DNA of 64,000 nucleotides from Janthinobacterium sp. ROICE36 (GTDB taxonomy: Bacteria; Pseudomonadota; Gammaproteobacteria; Burkholderiales; Burkholderiaceae_D): assembly GCF_002869965.1 (NCBI RefSeq), contig NZ_PEBS01000012.1, forward strand, positions 1 to 64,000. The letters are read 5' to 3'. This document shows positions 45,384-53,403 of this stretch, piece after piece. Within the stretch, counting starts at the first letter, position 1. Each line of letters opens with the position of its first letter. The position numbers were made by a program, and so were the translations under genes. A model generated the notes under the pieces. It saw only the letters and a program-made list of their open reading frames with translations. It was not told the origin of the DNA and made no database searches.

Positions 45384-46286
45384 ATGCCCTTGCGTTCTCC
45401 CCGCTACAGAATCGGTCTGGCCGCAAACCGGGCGCATCAGGATGCCCCCGACTCGGCCCTGGTGCGCCTGCTCCAGGGTGGGCAGGCGGCGATCGAAAAC
45501 CAGCTCCAGCCGCGACTCGTCGTCGTGGGCAGAACCCTCGACGCGATCCTGAGCCACGGTTTGCTGCCGCACTACCCATCGATTGAGCGCTTTCCCTATG
45601 GCCGCGAAGGCGGCCTGATGATGCTCGTGTCGCGCGTTGTCGAGAGCGATCCGGCCAAGGCGCTGGACGCGGTGATTTACCTGATGGACCCGCTTGACCC
45701 GTCGTCCAATTTTCCCGAAGCGCTGGCCTTGAAACGTCAATGCGTCATTCATGGCAAACCATTCCTGTCGACCCTGGCCGGCGCCAGGGAGTGGCTTGAA
45801 CTGGAAGCGGTGGCCGTTGGCGCACGGCCCGATGCGACGCTCGATTCCACCTTCGACCTAGCCAATGAAAGCATCGCCCTGATTGCGCACGACGCGATGA
45901 AAGGCTGCATGCTGGCCTTGGCGGAGCGGCATTTCGCATTGTTGGACAGCTTCGCGATGCGCTGCGCCACCGGCACCACAGGCAGCTTGCTCAATCAACT
46001 GGCGCAAAAGATCAAGGGAGAAGTGGCGGGCCGCAATTGGGTGCGACCTTTCCGCAGCGGTCCCCTGGGTGGCGATGCGCAAATTGCCGAACTGATCCTG
46101 AACCGCCAATGCCGCCGCGTGCTATTTCTCGAAGATCCGCATGTGGCGCGCCAGCACGAGGCAGACATTCAATTGCTGGAACGCGCGGCGCGCACCGTCA
46201 CCGACTATGCATCGTGCAGCAGCGATGTGAAAGGCGTGGAACGCTGGCTCAATTTGCTGGCCCTGCGCTGCAAGCGGGTGGCCTGA
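45384..46286 (+). CDS. Tandem methylglyoxal-synthase-domain protein
   Basis: 300 residues from ATG 45384 (the frame is open upstream but the alternative start lies inside the previous gene). Residues 163-292 are a typical methylglyoxal synthase domain: AHD at 168-170, ATGTTG at 195-200, SGPLGGD at 225-231, Asp251, His258 and Asp261, matching His19/Asp20, Asp71, Asp91, His98 and Asp101 of E. coli MgsA. Residues 8-140 are a second, diverged copy (GREGGLMMLVSR, YLMDPLDPSSNF) in which these residues are replaced (AAN, GGL, Asn, Glu). E. coli MgsA has 152 residues; this is a fused pair, one probably a regulatory pseudo-domain. Product: methylglyoxal from DHAP. Confidence 0.87.
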   Translation: MPLRSPRYRIGLAANRAHQDAPDSALVRLLQGGQAAIENQLQPRLVVVGRTLDAILSHGLLPHYPSIERFPYGREGGLMMLVSRVVESDPAKALDAVIYLMDPLDPSSNFPEALALKRQCVIHGKPFLSTLAGAREWLELEAVAVGARPDATLDSTFDLANESIALIAHDAMKGCMLALAERHFALLDSFAMRCATGTTGSLLNQLAQKIKGEVAGRNWVRPFRSGPLGGDAQIAELILNRQCRRVLFLEDPHVARQHEADIQLLERAARTVTDYASCSSDVKGVERWLNLLALRCKRVA

Positions 46287-46398
46287 ACGCCCTTGCGGAG
46301 CTGAAGCGCTGGCATGTCAGCGATAACAATGAGCATGGCAAGACCATGATGGTAGTGGCTTCTGTCTTGCCGAAGAAAATAAACAGGAGTACGCCAGC

Positions 46399-49203
46399 AT
46401 GAACCGATCGAACACCGCATCCACCACCCCGAAGCCGGCCTTGATCGCGGCGCTGCGCGCACGCTTGCCGGACGCGCGCGTCATCACCGATGAACTGCGC
46501 CGCCTGAGCTGGGGCAGCGACGCCAGTTTCTACCGCATGCTGCCACGGGTGGTCGTCGTGGTGGAAGACGAGGCCGACGTGGCGCATGTGCTGCAGGTGG
46601 CGCGCCAGCATCAGATGCACCTGACCTTCCGCGCCGCCGGCACCAGCCTGTCCGGGCAAGCCGTGACCGACGGCATGCTGGTGTTGCTGGGCGACGGCTT
46701 CGCGACCTATGCGCAAGACGACGGCGCACTGAGCGTGCGACTGGGGCCGGGCATGATAGGCGCCGAAGTGAATCGCCGCCTGGCGCCGCTGGGCCGCAAG
46801 ATCGGCCCCGACCCGGCCTCGATCGCCACCTGCAAGATCGGCGGCATCGCCGCCAACAATGCCTCGGGCATGTGTTGCGGCACCTCGCAAAACAGTTACC
46901 GCACCCTGCGCGCAATGCGCGTGATGCTGGCCGATGGCGCGCTGCTCGACAGCGCCGACCCGCTCAGTGTCGCCGCCTTTCAAGCCAGTCACGGCGCACT
47001 GCTGTCGACGCTGGCGCAACTGGGCCGGGAAACGCGCGCAAACCTGGCGCTGGCAGCCCTGATCCGGCGCAAATACAAGATCAAGAACACGACCGGATAC
47101 AGCCTTAACGCGCTGGTCGACTTTGACGATCCGATCGACATCCTGTGCCATCTGATGATAGGCTCGGAAGGCACGCTCGGCTTCATTTCCAGCATCACCT
47201 ACGACACCGTGCCGGAACACCGGCACAAGGCCAGCGCGCTGGTTTTTTTCGCCGACATCGCCGGCGCCTGCGCCGCCGTGCTGGCGCTCAAGCCACTGGC
47301 CGTGTCGGCGGTGGAGCTGCTCGACCGGGCCGCGCTGCGCTCGGTCGAGAACAAGGCCGGCCTGCCGCCGATGCTGCGGCAACTGGACGCCGGCGCGGCC
47401 GCCCTGCTGATCGAGGTACGCGGTGGCGACGAAGCCGCCCTGGAACGTGACGTGGCGGCGGCACTGGCGGCGCTGCAAGCGTTTGACACGATAGCACCGG
47501 CGCGCTTTTCAAGCGACCCGGCGCAATGCGACATCTACTGGAACGTACGCAAGGGCATCTTCCCCAGCGTCGGGGCGATGCGCGCGACAGGTACCACCGT
47601 CATCATCGAAGATGTCGCCTTCCCACTCGACTCCCTGGCCGCCGCGACGCTCGATTTGCAAGCCTTGTTGCGCCAGTACGCATACCACGAGGCGGTCATT
47701 TTCGGCCACGCGCTCGAGGGCAATTTGCACTTCGTGTTCACGCAGGATTTCGGCCAGGCGCAGGAAGTGCAGCGCTACCGCCGCCTGATGGAGGCAGTGT
47801 GCGACCTGGTGGTGAACAAGTACCAGGGCTCGCTGAAGGCCGAACATGGCACCGGACGCAATATGGCGCCTTTCGTCGAGCTGGAATGGGGCAGCGAAGC
47901 GACCGCCCTGATGTACCGCATCAAACAAAGCTTCGACCCGGCCGGCTTGCTCAATCCCGGCGTCATCCTCAACGACAATCCCACAGCCCATTTGGAGCAT
48001 CTCAAGCCGCTGCCGACAGCATCCGCATTGGTCGACAAATGCATAGAGTGCGGCTTTTGCGAACCGAAGTGTCCCTCGCATCAGCTCACGCTGTCGCCGC
48101 GCCAGCGCATCATCGCGTGGCGCGAAATGTCGCGGCGTGAACTGGCCGGCGAAGCGCCAGGAAAACTGGCCGAGGACTACGTGTATATGGGACTGGGCAC
48201 CTGCGCCGGTTGCAGCCTGTGCGCCAGCGCCTGCCCGGTCGGCATCGATACCGGCGCCCTGGTGCGCGATGTGCGCGGCCGCCGGCACAGCGGTGCGGCG
48301 CGCCGTATCGGGCGCTGGAGCGGCGACCATTTCGGTGCCGTCGCCCTGCTCGCGCGTCTGGGATTACGGCTTGGGCATAGCGCCGCCAGTATCGTCGGCG
48401 AACGGACGCTGGCCACGGTGTCGGGCGGCGCCTGGCGCCGCAGCATGCCGCGCGCCGCCGCCAAAGTGACGCAGCATGCTCCCGGCCCCGGCGAACCGGT
48501 GGTGTATTTCCCCAGTTGCGCCAGCCGCATCTTTGGATCGGATCAGGACGGCGAAACGCCATTGCCCGACGTGATCCAGACACTACTGCTGCGCGCCGGC
48601 TACGCGCCACGGCTACCGCGCGGTGTCGAGCAACTGTGCTGCGGCCAGATGTTGGCCAGCAAGGGCATGACGGAACAAGCCGATGCCAGCGCCAGGCGGC
48701 TGGAAGCGGCGCTGGCCGAAGCCTCCGAAAACGGGCGCTATCGTATCGTCACCGATGCCAGCGCCTGCACCCTGCGCCTGCAACAGCACATGTCCGGCCG
48801 CCTGAGCGTGTTCGATTTCCATGAATTTGCGCATGACGCCTTGTTGCCCAAGCTCAGCCTGGTCAAACAGGCTGGCCCGATTGCCTTGCATATCAATTGC
48901 TCGGTTCAGAAAAGCGGTTCGGACAAAAAACTGCGGACCGTGATGAACGCCTGTGCCGAACAGATCGTGCAGCCGGCCAGCGTGGGCTGCTGCGGTTTCG
49001 GCGGCGACCTGGGCTTCGCGGCGCCTGAACTGAACCGCCACGCGCTGCGCAAGATCGAGGCCGAGCTGCCCACCGGCTGCGGCTGCGGCGTATCGACCAA
49101 CCGCACTTGCGAGATCGGACTCTCGTCCGAAACGGGCCGCCCGTATCGCTCGATCGCCTGGCTATTGGAACTGTGCAGCCGACCAGCGGGTTATGTATCA
49201 TAG
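46399..49203 (+). CDS. FAD/Fe-S D-lactate (D-2-hydroxyacid) dehydrogenase
   Basis: 934 residues behind AGGAG. Residues 40-280: a PCMH/FAD-binding-4 domain (TFRAAGTSLSGQAVTDGML, GGIAANNASGMCCGT, GSEGTLGFI). Residues 280-520: FAD-linked oxidase C-terminal domain (VIFGHALEGNLHFVF, EHGTGRNMAPFVE, FDPAGLLNPG). Then two 4Fe-4S ferredoxin motifs near 547-557 (CIECGFCEPKCPS) and 601-611 (CAGCSLCASACPVG), then two CCG domains (QLCCGQMLAS, VGCCGFGGDLGF). This is the layout of Dld-II-type D-lactate dehydrogenases that feed electrons to cytochrome or quinone. It follows the methylglyoxal synthase-like gene on the same strand. Confidence 0.92.
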   Translation: MNRSNTASTTPKPALIAALRARLPDARVITDELRRLSWGSDASFYRMLPRVVVVVEDEADVAHVLQVARQHQMHLTFRAAGTSLSGQAVTDGMLVLLGDGFATYAQDDGALSVRLGPGMIGAEVNRRLAPLGRKIGPDPASIATCKIGGIAANNASGMCCGTSQNSYRTLRAMRVMLADGALLDSADPLSVAAFQASHGALLSTLAQLGRETRANLALAALIRRKYKIKNTTGYSLNALVDFDDPIDILCHLMIGSEGTLGFISSITYDTVPEHRHKASALVFFADIAGACAAVLALKPLAVSAVELLDRAALRSVENKAGLPPMLRQLDAGAAALLIEVRGGDEAALERDVAAALAALQAFDTIAPARFSSDPAQCDIYWNVRKGIFPSVGAMRATGTTVIIEDVAFPLDSLAAATLDLQALLRQYAYHEAVIFGHALEGNLHFVFTQDFGQAQEVQRYRRLMEAVCDLVVNKYQGSLKAEHGTGRNMAPFVELEWGSEATALMYRIKQSFDPAGLLNPGVILNDNPTAHLEHLKPLPTASALVDKCIECGFCEPKCPSHQLTLSPRQRIIAWREMSRRELAGEAPGKLAEDYVYMGLGTCAGCSLCASACPVGIDTGALVRDVRGRRHSGAARRIGRWSGDHFGAVALLARLGLRLGHSAASIVGERTLATVSGGAWRRSMPRAAAKVTQHAPGPGEPVVYFPSCASRIFGSDQDGETPLPDVIQTLLLRAGYAPRLPRGVEQLCCGQMLASKGMTEQADASARRLEAALAEASENGRYRIVTDASACTLRLQQHMSGRLSVFDFHEFAHDALLPKLSLVKQAGPIALHINCSVQKSGSDKKLRTVMNACAEQIVQPASVGCCGFGGDLGFAAPELNRHALRKIEAELPTGCGCGVSTNRTCEIGLSSETGRPYRSIAWLLELCSRPAGYVS

Positions 49204-49309
49204 CCGGCATAAATCGACGACTGGCGCAACGGGCTGGAACCGATCTTGAACGCAGCCGGAAGCCCTATTTCAAACCGCACGGAGGGGACTTCATGCCATA
49301 ATCGGCGGC

Positions 49310-50314
49310 ATGTCTTCTCCTCCTACTCCTCCTGAGCAGCCGGTATCTTGCCAGTTCCGTGGCCAGTTCCGCGCCGAATATGCGCGGCGCATGAATGCCG
49401 TGCTCGATCATATCGACCGCCACCTCGATACGCCGCTGGACCTGGCGCGGCTGGCTGACGTCGCACATTTTTCGCGCTTCCACTTTCACCGCGTGTTCGC
49501 CGCCTGGATGGGCGAAACGCTGGGCGACTATGCGCGCCGACGGCGCCTGGAAACGGCCGCCTTGCGGCTGGCCTGCCGCGCCGACGAAGCAATACTGGAC
49601 ATTGCCCTGGCGACGGGCTTCGGTTCCGGCGAAGCGTTTGCACGCGCCTTCAAGCTGAAATTCGGCTGTACGCCGACGGCCTGGCGCGCCGGCGTCGCCG
49701 CGAAAAACGCGTCCATGCTTACTGCCATGCGCCTGCGTCGGCAAGATAGCAATCTGGATCAGGCCATGCGCAATGCGGATCAGGAAAACGCGCCGAACTT
49801 GCAGCACCATGGGCACTCCAATCCATTTTATAGAGAGCGTCCCATGCAAGTTACCATCCTCGACCTGCCGCCCGCCAGCGTGGCGTGCCAGCGCCATATC
49901 GGCCCCTACGGCCCCGCCATCGGCGCCTTCTGGCGCGACACCGTCGCACCGTGGATGCAGTCACACGGCCTGGGCGACGCCACCTGCTACGGCATCGGCC
50001 ATGACGATCCCAGCATCACGCCGCCAGACAAATGCCGCTACGACGCCTGCGTCGCTTTGCCAGATGGATTCCAGCCAGGCGGCCGGGCCAGCATCACCAC
50101 CCTGCCCGGCGGGCGCTATGCGGTAGCGCAGTTCAAGGGGCCGTCCAGCGCCATCGCCGAGACGTGGACGCGCATGACGCGCGAATGGCTGCCGGCCAGC
50201 GGCTTGCAGTGGGATGAGCGCCCCTGCTTCGAGCGCTTTTCCGCCGCCACGGCAATGGACCCGGCCACCGGCGAATTCTCCTGCGAGATCTGCATTCCCG
50301 TGCGGCCGCTGTAA
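49310..50314 (+). CDS. AraC-family regulator with GyrI-like effector domain
   Basis: 334 residues. Two HTH motifs of AraC type are at residues 28-125 (NAVLDHIDRHLDTPLDLARLADVAHFSRFHFHRVF and IALATGFGSGEAFARAFKLKFGCTPTAWR). A GyrI/SOUL-like domain follows from about 180 (VACQRHIGPYGPAIGAFWRD, then CRYDACVALP and LPGGRYAVAQFKGP), the SbmC/BmrR small-ligand fold. Rob- and SoxS-like multidrug sensing is known for this combination. It probably controls a distant or flanking efflux gene. Confidence 0.88.
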   Translation: MSSPPTPPEQPVSCQFRGQFRAEYARRMNAVLDHIDRHLDTPLDLARLADVAHFSRFHFHRVFAAWMGETLGDYARRRRLETAALRLACRADEAILDIALATGFGSGEAFARAFKLKFGCTPTAWRAGVAAKNASMLTAMRLRRQDSNLDQAMRNADQENAPNLQHHGHSNPFYRERPMQVTILDLPPASVACQRHIGPYGPAIGAFWRDTVAPWMQSHGLGDATCYGIGHDDPSITPPDKCRYDACVALPDGFQPGGRASITTLPGGRYAVAQFKGPSSAIAETWTRMTREWLPASGLQWDERPCFERFSAATAMDPATGEFSCEICIPVRPL

Positions 50315-50330
50315 TGGCAGCGTAGGTCGG

Positions 50331-50408
50331 ATTAGCGGAGCGTAATCCGACCTCACCGCAGACGCAAGCAATGTTGTCGGATTACGGCCCCACCTGATCC
50401 GACCTACG
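50331..50408. repeat. REP-like inverted repeat
   Basis: GTAGGTCGGATTAGCGGAGC then GTAATCCGACCT, followed by TGTCGGATTACG and TGATCCGACCTACG. The flanks GTAGGTCGGAT and ATCCGACCTAC are inverted copies and GTCGGATTACG and GTAATCCGAC form internal pairs. It sits between the convergent AraC and NadR genes and overlaps the last bases of the latter. Confidence 0.65.
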
Positions 50409-51434
50409 CACCAGCAACTGTGCGACTTGCCCGACCCTGTCTGCGACCGTGCCGGACACATCGACATACGCAATCTCCCGCCGCGCCAGCTCGTCCCTGT
50501 ACCACGCATGCTGGCGCGCGCGGAAATCCCCGTCGCGGCGCGTGCCGTCCTGGATGAAGGGAAAGTCGGGCGCGCACAGCAGCACCAGGTCGTAACGATG
50601 TTCGGCCAGCTGCGCCAGTTCCTGCTCGGCCCTGCCGAACTTCTCGAGGCAGTAAAAATAGGTGGTCAGGGGCGAGGTATCGCAAAACAGCCAACGCTGT
50701 GCGGTTATGGCGGCTTGCGCTTCGCGGCGCAGCTGCTCGCGGCCGATCTTGAGCAGATCGTCGTAATGTAATACGCCACCCTGGCTTTCCCACAGCTCGC
50801 GGCCATACTCGGCCACCCAGCCGGTATCGAAATGCGCTGCCAGCGCGGCCGCCAGGGTCGTCTTGCCGCTCGATTCGCCACCAAGCACGCACACGCGCGT
50901 GACGAAATGGGCACGCACCAGGGGCGACAGGAAGGCGCTGTGCGCCTGCGGGTCGTGCCTTACCCGCGTTCCGGACACGGGCACCAGCGCTCTCGCCTGG
51001 TCCACGCTGACATGCGCCACCGCTCCCGTAGCGTAATGCCGTTCCAGCACGCGCGCAAAGCCGGTTCCGTAATCCTCGCTGGTGAAAACGGCATCGACAG
51101 GCAGCGCCAGCACCGTCCAGCACAGCCAGCCCATGAAGTGGCGATGCAGTTCGCCGTCGTCGTCGTTGTGCGGCAAGGTCCGCGCCGGCACGCCACGCGC
51201 CGCGCACAGGGCGGCCAGGCGCGCATCGTCCAGCACCACGACCGCCGCCTGCGGAAATTGCGCACGCAGCCACCCTTCCCGGCGCGCCGGCTCGTAGCCA
51301 GGAAATTCAGGCCTGGTGTAGCTGACTACCAGCAGTTCTTCGCAAGCCTCCTGCGCACGCTTGATCAACAGTTCGTGGCCCTTGTGCAGCGGGCAAAATT
51401 TGCCGACTACCAGGCCGCGCTTATAAAGATTCAT
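50382..51434 (-). CDS. nadR: NadR-like NMN adenylyltransferase/ribosylnicotinamide kinase
   Basis: 350 residues. The N-terminal nucleotidyltransferase domain has GKFCPLHKGHELLI with HKGH at 17-20 and VSGTRVR near 153-159, the NMNAT motifs. The C-terminal kinase domain has the P-loop GGESSGKTT at 185-193 and acceptor-binding TSPLTTYFYCLEKFG. E. coli NadR also carries an N-terminal helix-turn-helix repressor domain; this protein lacks it, so it is purely enzymatic. Its start overlaps the stop of the ligase-like gene (4 bp), placing it at the end of the MoxR operon. NAD salvage inside a MoxR/VWA operon is unusual. Confidence 0.9.
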   Translation of the reverse strand: MNLYKRGLVVGKFCPLHKGHELLIKRAQEACEELLVVSYTRPEFPGYEPARREGWLRAQFPQAAVVVLDDARLAALCAARGVPARTLPHNDDDGELHRHFMGWLCWTVLALPVDAVFTSEDYGTGFARVLERHYATGAVAHVSVDQARALVPVSGTRVRHDPQAHSAFLSPLVRAHFVTRVCVLGGESSGKTTLAAALAAHFDTGWVAEYGRELWESQGGVLHYDDLLKIGREQLRREAQAAITAQRWLFCDTSPLTTYFYCLEKFGRAEQELAQLAEHRYDLVLLCAPDFPFIQDGTRRDGDFRARQHAWYRDELARREIAYVDVSGTVADRVGQVAQLLVRRSDQVGP

Positions 51435-52798
51435 ACTGCCGCTTCCTGCAAATCCGAGGTGTATTGAATGATCTTGTCTTCCGCCAGCAAAGTCTCGAGC
51501 GTGACGGCGCCGAAAAAAGGCGCCAGCAAGGCGCGCGCCCGGTCAGCCTGCGGCATGGCGCCAGGCGCCAGGCGCAGCACCACGCTGCCGTCGCCATGCT
51601 GGTGTACGCCGAACAAGGCGATGGCCAGCGGTTTCAAGGCATGCGTGAGGTCGATATTGTTGATCCATGCGCCATTGATCGTCCTGTAGCGCAAAGGGTT
51701 GCGGCCGGCCAGCCCCACCAGCACGGGCCCGTGCGGGCCGTGGGCCAGCGAAGCGTAGTCGCCCGTGCGGTAGCGCACCAGGGGCAAGCAGAAATTGAAG
51801 CCGCCCGTCACCGTGATTTCGCCGCGTGTCCCATCCGGCACGGGCTGGCCCGCACTATCGAGGATTTCCACGTACAAGCGGTGCTGCAGCAGCACGTGGC
51901 CACCCGCCGGTTCGTCGTAGACGGCGACCGGCCCCACCTCATTGAGCGAATAGATGTCGAGCACGGGGCAGCCGAAACGCTGTTCCAGACGCGCGCGCAT
52001 GCCAGGCAACAGCATCATCGAGACGGACAGCAGCGCGGCCGGCTTGTGCGTCAAGGGCAGGGTCAGCAACTCTGCAAACGAGATGGGGTCGCCCGCGATC
52101 AGCTCGGGCGCCATGGCGTCCAGGTAGCGCGCACGGTCGCCAGGGTCGCGCCAGTCGTGCGTATGCAGGTTGATCTTCGCCAGGCCCGATTCGTTCATCG
52201 TGGGCGTGACGGAAACGTAGGTAAAGCAGCGGCGCTGATGCCCCAGCAGCATCACGCCCACCTGCCCCGCGCCATGGCGCAGCGTGACGCCGAAGCGGTG
52301 CAGCGCGCGCTTGTGGAAGGCCAGGTAGCGCCCCGCCACCAGCGGGTGCGAGGCAATCAGCAGCGGATGGCCCGTGGTGCCCGTCGTCTGGAAATTGATC
52401 ATGCGCGCCAGGTCCGCATCGTCGGGCACGAAGGCGGCGATATCGTGGGCCAGTTCGGCGCGGTTGATGGGCGCCACGTCAGCAAGGCGGGCGGGCGGCG
52501 AACCGCAGGCGCGGTAATGTGGCACCGTGGCATAGACCGTTTTGAGAAAATCCACCAGCCAGGGCGGCGGCGCGGCATCACTCCAGCCGATCGCCGCCGC
52601 CATGACTTCCTGCTCATAGGCGCGCAGCGCCGCCACTTCCTCGGCCAGCAGCTTGTTGCCGCTACGGTTGCGGTACTGGGGGGCTGCAGGATGGCTGCGC
52701 AGTTTTTCCAGCATGCTCGCCCCCGCCTGCGTCAGGGTGGGACAGTAATCGCGGTCCGATTCCCAGGCGCCGCCCGGCCGATTGGCGTCCACGCTCAT
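51431..52798 (-). CDS. PaaK-like adenylate-forming enzyme
   Basis: 455 residues from ATG 52798, which overlaps the previous stop by 4 bp (ATGA); a GTG start 12 bp upstream is possible. An ANL-superfamily fold: the ATP-binding loop NFQTTGTTGHPLL near 130-140, DIYSLNEVGPVAVYDEPAGG near 280, and LVRYRTGDYASLAHGPHGPVLVGLAGRNPLRYR near 365-390. Closest in type to phenylacetate-CoA ligase and its capsule-operon relatives, but the acyl substrate is unknown. It would make an acyl-AMP, then CoA or another acceptor. NadR follows immediately. Confidence 0.82.
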   Translation of the reverse strand: MSVDANRPGGAWESDRDYCPTLTQAGASMLEKLRSHPAAPQYRNRSGNKLLAEEVAALRAYEQEVMAAAIGWSDAAPPPWLVDFLKTVYATVPHYRACGSPPARLADVAPINRAELAHDIAAFVPDDADLARMINFQTTGTTGHPLLIASHPLVAGRYLAFHKRALHRFGVTLRHGAGQVGVMLLGHQRRCFTYVSVTPTMNESGLAKINLHTHDWRDPGDRARYLDAMAPELIAGDPISFAELLTLPLTHKPAALLSVSMMLLPGMRARLEQRFGCPVLDIYSLNEVGPVAVYDEPAGGHVLLQHRLYVEILDSAGQPVPDGTRGEITVTGGFNFCLPLVRYRTGDYASLAHGPHGPVLVGLAGRNPLRYRTINGAWINNIDLTHALKPLAIALFGVHQHGDGSVVLRLAPGAMPQADRARALLAPFFGAVTLETLLAEDKIIQYTSDLQEAAV

Positions 52799-53388
52799 TC
52801 GCGCGACCATTTGTCGGCCGATTCCTCGGCCGCCTTTTTGGCCAGCGCCTCGCGGATTTCCCGCGCGCGCTGTTCGGCCAGGCGGCTCGCTTCGAGCAGG
52901 CGGCGGCGCTCCGTGCCGCTGATGGCGGACAATCTATCCGTGGCCTGCGCCACGCTTTCATCGCGCGGCCGAAAGCCCAGGCGCGCCAGCACGATGCGCG
53001 CCAGTTCCTCGCGCCGTTCCGGGTCTTGCGTGAACTGGTGGGCCGGCGTGGCGGCGGCCAGTTCGCGCGCCGCCTCGCCCAGCACTTGCAGCAAGGCTGG
53101 CTGCGGCAACTGCTGGCCGATGAACCAGTCGTCGGCCAGCAACCAGCACAGGATCATGGCCAGCGCCAGCCGGTTGCGGTCCGCCTTCACCTGTGCGCCG
53201 ATAAAACCCTGCAGGGAGGCGGCCGGCGCGCGCGCGCCATGCAGCAGCAGGATATCGTTGACCAGCGCGGCAACTGCCACCGCCTGCGCGTTCGCCACGC
53301 CGGCAATGCGCGGCTCGGCGAGGAATTCGACGGGTGTGTCGGCCAGGCGGTGGGTCAGGGTTTCGAGCAAGGGACCGGGAGTGTGCAT
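52795..53388 (-). CDS. Helical protein of unknown function in the MoxR/VWA operon
   Basis: 197 residues. Mostly alpha-helical, with a Trp-containing hydrophobic patch (LALAMILCWLLADDWFIGQQLPQ) and a strongly charged C-terminal coiled coil (TERRRLLEASRLAEQRAREIREALAKKAAEE). No signal peptide. I know no named family. It follows the VWA gene by 15 bp and overlaps the ligase-like gene by 4 bp, so it is tightly coupled. The coiled coil suggests an adaptor for the AAA+ ATPase. Confidence 0.75.
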   Translation of the reverse strand: MHTPGPLLETLTHRLADTPVEFLAEPRIAGVANAQAVAVAALVNDILLLHGARAPAASLQGFIGAQVKADRNRLALAMILCWLLADDWFIGQQLPQPALLQVLGEAARELAAATPAHQFTQDPERREELARIVLARLGFRPRDESVAQATDRLSAISGTERRRLLEASRLAEQRAREIREALAKKAAEESADKWSRE

Positions 53389-53403
53389 ATTATTGTCGTA
53401 TTC

